Source: JBEBBU01 sp041158225 (GTDB lineage: Bacteria; Pseudomonadota; Gammaproteobacteria; Methylococcales; Methylococcaceae). Taken from it: a stretch of DNA of 6,385 nucleotides. The position numbers and the translations under genes are program-made. Positions 1 to 6,385 of this stretch are shown here, piece by piece. The notes beneath the pieces are model-generated. The model saw only the letters and a program-made list of their open reading frames with translations, did no database searches and was not told the origin of the DNA. The stretch is from positions 1 to 6,385 of the forward strand of contig JBEBBU010000054.1 of the NCBI GenBank assembly GCA_041158225.1, read 5' to 3'. Every line of letters starts with the position of its first letter. Position 1 is the first letter of the stretch.

Positions 1-21
1 ACAGACTGTTTTACAGGCTGT
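1..21 (-). terminator. Possible terminator stem at the glnA 3' end (incomplete)
   Basis: On the minus strand ACAGCCTGT, AAA and ACAGTCTGT follow each other across the glnA stop codon. The two 9-mers can pair with one central mismatch around a 3-nt loop, giving a hairpin of about 9 bp. Each 9-mer is also itself a near-palindrome. Any U-tract would lie beyond the window edge, so terminator function is unproven. It overlaps the last codons of glnA, which is unusual for an intrinsic terminator. Confidence 0.25.
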
Positions 22-1420
22 AGTACATATCAAACTCAACAGGATGGGTCGACATGCGGAAGCGGGTAACTTCCTGCATCTTCAGATCAATGTAGGCATC
101 GATCACGTCATCCGTAAATACGCCACCACGGGTCAGAAACTCGCGATCCTTGTCGAGAGCTTCCAGCGCCACATCAAAACCATGAGCTACCTGCGGAATC
201 AGCTTTTCCTCTTCAGGAGGCAGATCATACAGATCCTTATCCATGGCATCGCCAGGATGAATCTTGTTCTGGATACCATCCAGACCAGCCATCAGCATGG
301 CAGAAAATGCCAGATATGGATTGGCAGTTGAATCAGGGAAGCGAACTTCGATACGACGCCCCTTGGGATTGACGACATAGGGGATACGGATGGAAGCCGA
401 ACGGTTGCGAGCCGAGTAAGCCAGCATGACAGGTGCTTCGAATCCAGGAACCAGACGCTTGTAACTATTGGTAGAGGCATTACAGAACGCATTCAGTGCG
501 CGTGCATGCTTGATGATGCCACCAATGTAGTACAGAGCGGTTTCAGAAAGGCCGCCATAGCCGTCACCTGAAAACAGGTTCTGACCTGCCTTGGCCAGCG
601 ACTGGTGGACATGCATGCCACTGCCATTATCACCTACCAGAGGCTTGGGCATGAAAGTCGCGGTCTTGCCATAGGCATGAGCAACATTCTGGACGACATA
701 CTTCAGCAGCAGCACTTCGTCAGCCTTCTTCACCAGCGTATTGAAACCAACGCCGATTTCGCACTGACCCGCAGTGGCCACTTCATGGTGATGTACTTCA
801 ACGCGCATGCCCATATCTTCCAGGGTGTTGCACATGGCACCACGCATATCCTGGAATGAATCCACTGGAGGCACGGGGAAATAACCACCCTTGACACCAG
901 GACGATGGCCGATATTGCCATCTTCGTAAACCTTTTCACTGTTCCAGCCAGCTTCTTCAGAATCAATCTTGTAGAAGGTGCTGCCCATCTGGGAACCCCA
1001 GCGTACATCATCAAAAATGAAGAATTCGTTTTCAGGACCGAAGTAAGCCGTATCAGCGATACCGGTAGACTTCATATAGGCCTCGGCACGCTTGGCGATG
1101 GAACGTGGATCACGTTCGTAGCCCTGCATGGTAGAAGGCTCAACGATATCACAACGGATAATCAGGGTAGGATCTTCAAAGAATGGGTCCAGCACCACAG
1201 TGGCAGGATCCAGCATGAGAATCATGTCAGATTCATTGATACCCTTCCAGCCGGAGATGGATGAGCCATCGAACATCTTGCCTTCTTCGAAAGCGTCTTC
1301 ATCAATCGTGCTCGCAGGAACAGTTACATGCTGCTCCTTGCCGCGGGTATCAGCAAAACGCAGATCAACATAACGGATGTCCTTGTCCTTGATCAGTTGC
1401 ACTACTTCATTTGGCGTCAT
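11..1420 (-). CDS. glnA: Glutamine synthetase type I (GSI-beta, adenylylation-regulated)
   Basis: Glutamine synthetase makes glutamine from glutamate, ammonium and ATP in the cytoplasm, as a dodecamer, and is the main entry point for ammonium. The 469 residues are full length for the family. Visible signatures in order: the FDGSS loop (D51) that completes the neighbouring subunit's active site; GPENEFF at 128-134 with metal-ligand glutamates; VHHHEVATAGQCE at 209-221 with further metal ligands; GSGMHVHQS at 266-274; PGFEAPV at 325-331 with the flap glutamate E328; the ARNRSASIR arginines at 337-345; and RRIEVRFPD at 355-363. Y398 in DLYDLPPEE matches the tyrosine adenylylated by GlnE, so post-translational control is expected. 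The ATG start has an AGGAG 9 nt upstream. It follows a 170-bp gap with NtrC-like sites, so it probably has its own promoter. The protein ends in the family-typical YYSL. Identification is very secure. Confidence 0.98.
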   Translation of the reverse strand: MTPNEVVQLIKDKDIRYVDLRFADTRGKEQHVTVPASTIDEDAFEEGKMFDGSSISGWKGINESDMILMLDPATVVLDPFFEDPTLIIRCDIVEPSTMQGYERDPRSIAKRAEAYMKSTGIADTAYFGPENEFFIFDDVRWGSQMGSTFYKIDSEEAGWNSEKVYEDGNIGHRPGVKGGYFPVPPVDSFQDMRGAMCNTLEDMGMRVEVHHHEVATAGQCEIGVGFNTLVKKADEVLLLKYVVQNVAHAYGKTATFMPKPLVGDNGSGMHVHQSLAKAGQNLFSGDGYGGLSETALYYIGGIIKHARALNAFCNASTNSYKRLVPGFEAPVMLAYSARNRSASIRIPYVVNPKGRRIEVRFPDSTANPYLAFSAMLMAGLDGIQNKIHPGDAMDKDLYDLPPEEEKLIPQVAHGFDVALEALDKDREFLTRGGVFTDDVIDAYIDLKMQEVTRFRMSTHPVEFDMYYSL

Positions 1421-1429
1421 TAGTCAGTT

Positions 1430-1435
1430 CTCCTC
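1430..1435 (-). promoter_or_regulatory. Ribosome binding site of glnA
   Basis: GAGGAG lies 9 nt upstream of the glnA ATG. It is a strong Shine-Dalgarno match at good spacing and fixes the start codon at 1420. Confidence 0.85.
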
Positions 1436-1483
1436 GACTAGAAGTTTAAAGATTGATCACACACACTTTTCATACCACACTAA

Positions 1484-1499
1484 AACAGGACGCAGGCCA
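1484..1499 (-). promoter_or_regulatory. Sigma-54-like (-24/-12) promoter of glnA, degenerate
   Basis: TGGCCTG, 4 nt and CTGTT resemble the sigma-54 consensus TGGCACG-N4-TTGCA. The -24 GG is intact. The -12 dinucleotide is GT instead of GC, giving GG-N10-GT. I count two mismatches in each element. If used, transcription would begin near 1473, leaving a leader of about 53 nt. The NtrC-like dyads would then be centred near -95 and -75, the usual distance for an enhancer-dependent promoter. No perfect GG-N10-GC exists on this strand between the dyads and the gene. Position and context support it more than the match does. Confidence 0.4.
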
Positions 1500-1539
1500 T
1501 TGATTATTCATGTAATATGCCCGAACCCCAAACCAATAA

Positions 1540-1556
1540 TGCACTATTTTAATACA
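1540..1556 (-). promoter_or_regulatory. Second, weaker NtrC-like site upstream of glnA
   Basis: TGTATTAAAATAGTGCA has one good NtrC half-site (TAGTGCA, one mismatch) and one poor half-site (TGTATTA). Its centre is 20 bp, about two helical turns, from the centre of the stronger dyad. The two would therefore lie on the same face of the DNA, as expected for cooperative NtrC binding. The spacing supports it more than the sequence does. Confidence 0.45.
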
Positions 1557-1559
1557 TAA

Positions 1560-1576
1560 AGCACCACATTAGTGCA
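1560..1576 (-). promoter_or_regulatory. NtrC (GlnG) binding site upstream of glnA
   Basis: The 17-bp dyad TGCACTAATGTGGTGCT matches the NtrC consensus TGCACYA-N3-TGGTGCA at all but the final base. NtrC is the phosphorylated enhancer-binding activator of sigma-54 promoters under nitrogen limitation, and glnA is its classic target. The site sits 14 nt after the stop codon of the upstream Nudix gene, in the AT-rich spacer before glnA. The same dyad could fold as a 6-bp hairpin followed by TTT, but it is a poor terminator. Confidence 0.75.
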
Positions 1577-1590
1577 AAAGTGGAGCCGTT

Positions 1591-2550
1591 TCACTGAAAA
1601 GCACCTATCCCGGCAATACCCACGGCACCGGCTTCCCACGCTGTTTCGAGATCGGCAAGCTGCATACCTCCAAGCGCATAAACCGGCACACCAGACAGGC
1701 AGGTCAAGCGCTCGAAAGCCTGCCAGCCCAGCACCTCATGCTGGTCTGGATGAGTTAAAGTCGGCACCACTGGCCCAAGCAGAATACAGTCCGCATCAAT
1801 CTGTCGCGCACGATCCATCTCGGATTCATTATGGCAGGCTACACTCAGCAGACAGTCACGCCCGACAGGACGCTGCCGCGTATCCATCAGCCTGGCAGAG
1901 TTAAGATGCACCCCATGCGCTCCCAAAGCTACAGCCCGCTCAGGCGTGGCATTCAACAGCAGTGTCACACCTGACTGCCGGCACCAGTCAACCGCGGACA
2001 GCGCTAATGCATCATAGGTAGCCTCCGGCACTTCCGGGCCACGTAACTGCATGATACCAGCTCCGAGACTGCCCGCTTTTTCCAGTGCGTCCAGCAGCGC
2101 GTTTTGAGTCATATCCGCCAGCAGCGGCACAACCGCATATCTGGCCGATGGCAGGCGTGCTGCTGCCACAATCCGTGCATTGGCATCAAGAAAAGCATAG
2201 CTTTCCAGTTCTGACCAGTGCAGCCAGCATAAGGGCTGACCAAGACGAGGCACCACCTCCCCCGTCCATCCTGTCACCTTCCAGACCCGCAGATCTACCG
2301 CGTAGTCACCATACTGATGGCGGATGCGTATCAGTGGCCTGGCCTCATGCACACGGATACCTGTCTCTTCTTCCAGTTCGCGCTGCAGCGCCTGGTAGGG
2401 CGTTTCTCCGGCTTCAATCTTGCCACCAGGAAACTCCCACAATCCCCCCTGAATGGCATCACGTGCCCTCTGCCCCGCAAGCACCCTGCCATTGCTGTCC
2501 ATCACGACACCTACGGCAACAGGCAGGAGAGGCTCTTGCATCACTGTCAA
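1591..2550 (-). CDS. mutT: Nudix (MutT-type) hydrolase fused to a degenerate ThiE-like domain
   Basis: This two-domain protein has 319 residues from TTG 2550, or 316 from ATG 2541. The N-terminal Nudix domain (about 8-130) has a complete box at 43-65, following G-x5-E-x7-RELEEETGI. It also has the GGLWEFPGGK lead-in typical of MutT enzymes that hydrolyse 8-oxo-dGTP and similar oxidised nucleotides to monophosphates. The C-terminal part (about 139-318) follows the thiamine-phosphate synthase barrel. It has QLR at 168-170, ALGAHGVHL at 208-216, GPVVPTLTH at 259-267 and the glycine-rich phosphate site ALGGM at 292-296. Most ThiE catalytic positions are changed, so thiamine synthesis is unlikely. 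The same fusion occurs as the mutT gene beside argJ and secA in Pseudomonas, as I recall. The gene overlaps or directly follows argJ, so it is probably cotranscribed. Nucleotide sanitation is the likely role; the C-terminal function is unknown. Confidence 0.9.
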   Translation of the reverse strand: MTVMQEPLLPVAVGVVMDSNGRVLAGQRARDAIQGGLWEFPGGKIEAGETPYQALQRELEEETGIRVHEARPLIRIRHQYGDYAVDLRVWKVTGWTGEVVPRLGQPLCWLHWSELESYAFLDANARIVAAARLPSARYAVVPLLADMTQNALLDALEKAGSLGAGIMQLRGPEVPEATYDALALSAVDWCRQSGVTLLLNATPERAVALGAHGVHLNSARLMDTRQRPVGRDCLLSVACHNESEMDRARQIDADCILLGPVVPTLTHPDQHEVLGWQAFERLTCLSGVPVYALGGMQLADLETAWEAGAVGIAGIGAFQ

Positions 2551-3776
2551 CTGCGATACTCCGCATTGATACGCACATATTCATAGGAAAAATCACAGGT
2601 CATCACCCGGCAGGAAGCCTGACCGCGACCAAGCACAATACGCACGGTGATCTCTGGCTGATCCATGACCGCCTGCCCCTGAGCCTCAGTGTAACGCTGG
2701 CAGCGCTGACCCTGCTCCACGATCTGCACATCTCCCAGCCAGATATGGATGCCATTCAGGTCAAGATCATCACAACCTGCACGACCAACGGCAGCCAGAA
2801 TACGCCCCCAGTTGGGATCGCTGGCAAAGAATGCCGTCTTGACCAGAGGGGAATGCGCAACCGTCATGCCCACCTGACGTGCTTCCTCCCTGCCCCTGGC
2901 TTCATCAACCTGGATGACCATGAACTTGGTTGCCCCTTCGCCATCCCGCACAATGGCTTCGGCCAGCCTATTGAAAACCTGTTGCAGGGCTGACACGAAA
3001 ACAGGCCAGCCGGCAGAATCCCGCCCCAGCAGAGGCGCCCCCGAGCGCCCCGTTGCCGCCAGCACACAGGCATCATTGGTCGATGTATCGCCATCCACCG
3101 TAATACAGTTGAACGAATCCGCCACCAGCTCATCCAGCAGTGGCTGCAGGTCTTCTCTGGCAATCGCAGCATCCGTTGCCACAAAACCAAGCATGGTGGC
3201 CATATCGGGATGGATCATGCCGGAACCTTTGGCGATACCCGTGATCACGACAGGAACACCATCAACCGTCAGCCTCATGCTGACACCTTTGGGACGGGTA
3301 TCCGTGGTCATGATGCCGCGTGCAGCAACTGGCCAGGCATTGAGCTGCCGCGATTCCATCACTGCCGGAAGACCGGCCAGCAGACGATCCATGGGCAGAT
3401 ACTCACCTATCACACCTGTGGAGAATGGCAACACCTGATGGGCCTGCCCACCCGCCAGCATGGCAAGCTGCTGGCAGCAGGCCAGTGCATCCGCCATACC
3501 CCGATCGCCTGTGCCGGCGTTGGCATTGCCCGAATTGACCAGAAGATAACGCACATCCCCAAGCGCCAGATGCTGCCTGGCAAGCACGACAGGCGCTGCA
3601 CAGAAGGCGTTACGGGTAAAAACACCAGCAAGTTCGGAGCCCTCAGCAAGCTCGATCATGACCAGATCCGTACGCGCCGAACCTGGTTTGATGCCTGCGG
3701 ATGCGACACCAATCTGCACACCTGCAACAGGAAGCAGGGCTTCCACATCCGTGCTCACTTCACCCGCGCTCACCAT
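2547..3776 (-). CDS. argJ: Arginine biosynthesis protein ArgJ (ornithine acetyltransferase)
   Basis: ArgJ transfers the acetyl group from N-acetylornithine to glutamate, closing the acetyl cycle of arginine synthesis. Some members also make N-acetylglutamate from acetyl-CoA; the sequence alone does not settle which type this is. From ATG 3776 it has 409 residues, the usual length. Visible motifs: NSGNANAGTG at 81-90; STGVIGE at 119-125 with the oxyanion-hole Thr-Gly; KGSGMIHPDMATML at 183-196, where the precursor cleaves itself before T194, the N-terminal nucleophile of the beta chain; TVDGDTSTND at 226-235; RDGEGATKF at 277-285; KTAFFASDPNWGR at 313-325; and the C-terminal INAEYRS. The frame is open further upstream to 3833, but that would overlap secA by 49 nt. 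A GAGGG 5 nt before ATG 3776 and family length support the shorter start. It lies 8 nt after secA, suggesting one transcript. Confidence 0.96.
   Translation of the reverse strand: MVSAGEVSTDVEALLPVAGVQIGVASAGIKPGSARTDLVMIELAEGSELAGVFTRNAFCAAPVVLARQHLALGDVRYLLVNSGNANAGTGDRGMADALACCQQLAMLAGGQAHQVLPFSTGVIGEYLPMDRLLAGLPAVMESRQLNAWPVAARGIMTTDTRPKGVSMRLTVDGVPVVITGIAKGSGMIHPDMATMLGFVATDAAIAREDLQPLLDELVADSFNCITVDGDTSTNDACVLAATGRSGAPLLGRDSAGWPVFVSALQQVFNRLAEAIVRDGEGATKFMVIQVDEARGREEARQVGMTVAHSPLVKTAFFASDPNWGRILAAVGRAGCDDLDLNGIHIWLGDVQIVEQGQRCQRYTEAQGQAVMDQPEITVRIVLGRGQASCRVMTCDFSYEYVRINAEYRS
2559..2562 (-). promoter_or_regulatory. Shine-Dalgarno for the Nudix/ThiE-like gene
   Basis: GGAG inside the last argJ codons lies 8 nt before the TTG at 2550, but 17 nt before the alternative ATG at 2541. 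This spacing favours the TTG start, which would overlap the argJ stop in a TTGA junction. Translational coupling to argJ could also serve the ATG without a dedicated site, so the choice stays open. Confidence 0.45.
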
Positions 3777-3781
3777 GGCAT

Positions 3782-3786
3782 CCCTC
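3782..3786 (-). promoter_or_regulatory. Ribosome binding site of argJ, overlapping the secA stop
   Basis: GAGGG on the minus strand overlaps the secA TGA and ends 5 nt before ATG 3776. It decides the argJ start against the longer upstream reading frame and suggests translational coupling with secA. Confidence 0.7.
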
Positions 3787-6385
3787 AACTCAGCATACCG
3801 TGACAGTGCTTGAATTTCTTGCCTGACTGGCAAGGACAGGGATCATTCCTGCCCACCTTGCCCCAGGGGGAATTTTCTGCCTGAGCGGAGACCGTTGCTG
3901 GGGCAGGCGCTGGCAACAGATCTTCAGGCTGGACTGGTTCCTCCTGCAGGGCGTTCATGCTGGCATGCTCATAGTGAACATCGTGCAATTCGCGTCCCTG
4001 CTGCTCCATAGCCTCCACTTCAGCATCACTGTGCAACTGCACACGTGACACCAGTCCAATCACCTCATGCTTGATGGCATCCAGCATGCCCGTAAACATT
4101 TCAAAAGCTTCGCGCTTGTACTCCTGCTTGGGATCTTTCTGTGCATAACCACGCAGATGAATACCCTGACGCAGATGATCCATGGATGCCAGATGCTCTT
4201 TCCAGGCATTGTCCAGCACCTGCAGCATGACGGACTTTTCCAGATGATGCATCACCGATGCACCCACTCTCTCGACCTTAGCCGCATACTGGCGACGCGC
4301 TTCTTCCTGGATTCTTTCCCGCAGATTTTCCTCATGCAGGCTGTTGTCTTCATCCAGCCACTGCTGCACGGGCAACTGCAGATTCAGTTCATGGTCAAGC
4401 GTATGTTCCAGCCCCTGAATATCCCATTGCTCTTCCATGGTCAGCGGTGGAATATGACGTTCAAGTACCTGACTGATGACTTCCTCACGGATATCCTCAA
4501 TAGTCTGGGCAATCTGCTCGGCATGCATCAGTTCCGTACGCATGTGGTAGATCACGCGACGCTGGTCATTGGCGACATTATCGTATTCAAGTACCTGCTT
4601 GCGCATGTCGAAGTTACGCGCCTCGACCTTACGCTGTGCGTTTTCAATGGCCCGGGTCACCCATGGATGCTCGATGGCCTCACCATCGGTCATACCCAGA
4701 CGCTGCATGATGACAGCAACCCTGTCAGAAGCAAAAATCCGCATCAGGGGATCTTCGAGGGAAAGATAGAATCGTGTAGAACCAGCATCGCCCTGACGCC
4801 CGGAGCGGCCACGCAGCTGGTTGTCCACGCGCCTGGATTCATGACGCTCGGATCCAATGACATGCAAGCCACCGGAAGCTACCACCGCATCATGGCGCTG
4901 GGCCCAGGCTGCACGGGCAGCTTCACGCGCAGCAACATCAGCCTCATCAATCGATGCAAGATCCGCTTCCAGACAGCCTCCCAGCACAATATCAGTACCA
5001 CGACCTGCCATATTGGTCGCAATCGTCACGGAACCAGGCCGTCCAGCCTGGGCAATGATATGCGCTTCCTGTTCATGATGTTTGGCATTGAGTACCTGAT
5101 GGGGAATCCCCATCTGGGTCAGCAGTCCTGCCAGCAGTTCAGAGTTTTCAATCGAGGTGGTACCAACCAGTACCGGCTGCTGGCGGGTACTGCATTCCTT
5201 GATGTCTTCGATAATGGCCAGAAACTTCTCCCTGGCGGTAAGATAGACCAGATCTCCCTTGTCAATACGGGACACGGCACGATTGGGCGGAATGACCACG
5301 ACCTCCAGATTGTAGATCTGGTGGAATTCGGGCGCTTCAGTATCGGCAGTACCGGTCATACCGGAAATCTTGCTGTACAGACGGAAGTAGTTCTGGAAAG
5401 TAATCGAGGCCAGTGTCTGGTTTTCATTCTGGACCGGCACATTTTCCTTGGCCTCAATGGCCTGGTGCAGGCCTTCAGACCAGCGTCTGCCCGGCATGGC
5501 ACGCCCAGTGAACTCATCCACGATGATGATCTGGTTCTCGCGCACGATGTAATCCACATCACGCTGAAACAGCGCCACCGCCCGCAGCCCCGCACTGATG
5601 TAATGCATCAGACGGATGTTTTTGGCATCGTAGAGACTCTCGCTGGCCGATATCAGTCCATTGGCAACCAGCAGTTTCTCAATGGTTTCATGTCCCTGCT
5701 CAGTCAGATAAACCTGCCTGGCCTTTTCATCCACCGTATAATCACCCGGCTCACCCTCCTTCATCTGGCGGGTCAGTGTGGGCATCAATGCATTGATGGA
5801 AAAATAGAGATCGCTACGGTCTTCGGTAGCACCTGAAATGATCAGCGGCGTACGTGCTTCGTCAATCAGGATGGAATCGACCTCATCCACGATGGCAAAA
5901 TGCAGCCCGCGCTGGACGCGCTGATCCAGGCTGTAGGCCATATTGTCACGCAGGTAGTCGAAACCAAACTCATTGTTGGTGCCGTAGGTGATATCAGCAG
6001 CGTAGGCCTGACGGCGCTCTTCCTGATCCAGCTGGCTGGTGATGACGCCCGTGGTCATCCCCAGAAATCCGTACAGCCGCCCCATCCATTCGGCATCACG
6101 GCGTGCGAGATAGTCATTGACCGTCACCACATGACAGCCCTTGCCGGGCAGGGCATTCAGATAGGCTGCCAGCGTAGCGACCAGGGTCTTGCCCTCACCA
6201 GTTTTCATTTCAGAAATCTTGCCATCGTGCAGCACCATGCCGCCGATGAGCTGGACATCAAAATGGCGCATGCCGAGTACGCGGCGCGAGGCCTCACGCA
6301 CAGCGGCAAATGCCTCCGGCATGATCGCATCAAGTGTAGTGCCTGTCGCAAGCCGCTGACGAAACTCTTCCGTCTTGCCCTGCAG
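3785..6385 (-). CDS. secA: Preprotein translocase ATPase SecA (5' end cut by window edge)
   Basis: SecA is the ATP-driven motor that pushes unfolded preproteins through the SecYEG channel at the inner membrane. The reading frame stays open to the right edge: 866 residues are visible and, compared with E. coli SecA from memory, about 42 N-terminal residues are missing. The Met codon at 6322 is internal, because the family-typical GKTEEFRQRL lies just upstream of it. Counting from that Met: Q-motif region FDVQLIGG 21-28; Walker A MKTGEGKT 39-46; Walker B VDEVDSILIDEA 145-156; preprotein cross-linking domain about 160-310; GTTSIENSE 387-395 and QLRGRSGRQGDAG 502-514 in the second motor domain; scaffold and wing domains about 550-770, with KEHLASMDHLRQGI at 708-721. 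After a variable proline-rich linker comes the zinc tail, with C829, C831, C840 and H841, which binds SecB and ribosomes in E. coli. No defect is visible. Confidence 0.98.
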   Translation of the reverse strand: MQGKTEEFRQRLATGTTLDAIMPEAFAAVREASRRVLGMRHFDVQLIGGMVLHDGKISEMKTGEGKTLVATLAAYLNALPGKGCHVVTVNDYLARRDAEWMGRLYGFLGMTTGVITSQLDQEERRQAYAADITYGTNNEFGFDYLRDNMAYSLDQRVQRGLHFAIVDEVDSILIDEARTPLIISGATEDRSDLYFSINALMPTLTRQMKEGEPGDYTVDEKARQVYLTEQGHETIEKLLVANGLISASESLYDAKNIRLMHYISAGLRAVALFQRDVDYIVRENQIIIVDEFTGRAMPGRRWSEGLHQAIEAKENVPVQNENQTLASITFQNYFRLYSKISGMTGTADTEAPEFHQIYNLEVVVIPPNRAVSRIDKGDLVYLTAREKFLAIIEDIKECSTRQQPVLVGTTSIENSELLAGLLTQMGIPHQVLNAKHHEQEAHIIAQAGRPGSVTIATNMAGRGTDIVLGGCLEADLASIDEADVAAREAARAAWAQRHDAVVASGGLHVIGSERHESRRVDNQLRGRSGRQGDAGSTRFYLSLEDPLMRIFASDRVAVIMQRLGMTDGEAIEHPWVTRAIENAQRKVEARNFDMRKQVLEYDNVANDQRRVIYHMRTELMHAEQIAQTIEDIREEVISQVLERHIPPLTMEEQWDIQGLEHTLDHELNLQLPVQQWLDEDNSLHEENLRERIQEEARRQYAAKVERVGASVMHHLEKSVMLQVLDNAWKEHLASMDHLRQGIHLRGYAQKDPKQEYKREAFEMFTGMLDAIKHEVIGLVSRVQLHSDAEVEAMEQQGRELHDVHYEHASMNALQEEPVQPEDLLPAPAPATVSAQAENSPWGKVGRNDPCPCQSGKKFKHCHGMLS

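Noticed and set aside
1503..1531. Sigma-70-like promoter TTGGGG-N17-AATAAT upstream of glnA (minus strand)
   Set aside because: The -10 matches at 5 of 6 but the -35 at only 3 of 6, a level expected by chance in an AT-rich spacer. It remains an alternative if the sigma-54-like element is not used.
1377..1559. A 60-codon plus-strand frame in the mutT-glnA spacer
   Set aside because: It starts inside glnA on the opposite strand, has no evident ribosome binding site or recognisable protein features, and covers the region better explained as the glnA control region.
1550..1576. Intrinsic terminator after the Nudix gene, from the GCACTA/TGGTGC stem followed by TTTATGTATT
   Set aside because: The stem is only about 6 bp with a wobble pair and the T-run is short and broken. 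The dyad fits the NtrC consensus much better.
1549..1577. Sigma-70-like TTGCAC-N17-TATTAA overlapping both NtrC-like dyads (minus strand)
   Set aside because: The position recalls E. coli glnAp1, which NtrC represses, but the hexamers match at only 3 of 6 and 4 of 6, too weak to call.
2085..2993. A 302-codon plus-strand frame opposite the mutT/argJ junction
   Set aside because: It is antisense to two well-identified genes, rich in Pro, His and Ser as expected of a shadow frame, and shows no family motif.
4067..5836. A 589-codon open frame on the plus strand, antisense to secA
   Set aside because: It lies wholly inside the unmistakable secA gene. Its translation has no recognisable domain and looks like the reverse complement of coding sequence. 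Long antisense frames are common opposite biased codon use.
3785..6322. secA starting at the Met codon at 6322
   Set aside because: The frame continues upstream to the window edge with conserved SecA sequence (GKTEEFRQRL), so this Met is internal and the gene is truncated by the window.

Overview
The window reads as an ordinary housekeeping segment of a proteobacterial chromosome, with all four genes on the minus strand. In transcription order they are secA (5' end cut off by the right edge), argJ, a Nudix (MutT-type) hydrolase fused to a ThiE-like domain, and glnA. The proteins look beta-/gamma-proteobacterial, possibly Acidithiobacillia. SecA has the C-terminal zinc-binding tail, ArgJ resembles the roughly 406-409 residue proteobacterial enzyme, and GlnA is a 469-residue type I enzyme with the adenylylation tyrosine. 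The secA-argJ-mutT order is one I recall from Pseudomonas and relatives. I cannot name a genus from sequence alone.

Layout: 6385-3785 is secA. It is followed 8 nt later by argJ (3776-2547), whose Shine-Dalgarno overlaps the secA stop codon. The fused Nudix/ThiE-like gene (2550-1591) overlaps argJ by 4 nt if the TTG start is used. These three genes look like one translationally coupled transcription unit. A 170-bp AT-rich intergenic region (1590-1421) then precedes glnA (1420-11). It holds a good 17-bp NtrC-type dyad, a second weaker dyad 20 bp nearer the gene, a degenerate sigma-54-like promoter and a strong Shine-Dalgarno. glnA is therefore probably an independent, nitrogen-regulated unit. 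An imperfect inverted repeat at 1-21 spans the glnA stop codon and may be part of a terminator cut by the window edge.

Functionally, SecA drives protein export, ArgJ recycles the acetyl group in arginine synthesis, the Nudix protein probably sanitises oxidised nucleotides, and GlnA assimilates ammonium. SecA, ArgJ and the Nudix protein are conserved neighbours rather than one pathway. ArgJ and GlnA are both linked to glutamate and nitrogen metabolism, but they appear to be separately transcribed.

I found no mobile element, CRISPR array, RNA gene or previously undescribed system. The points most worth a second look are the ThiE-like domain that has lost nearly all its catalytic signature residues, and the nitrogen-control architecture in front of glnA.
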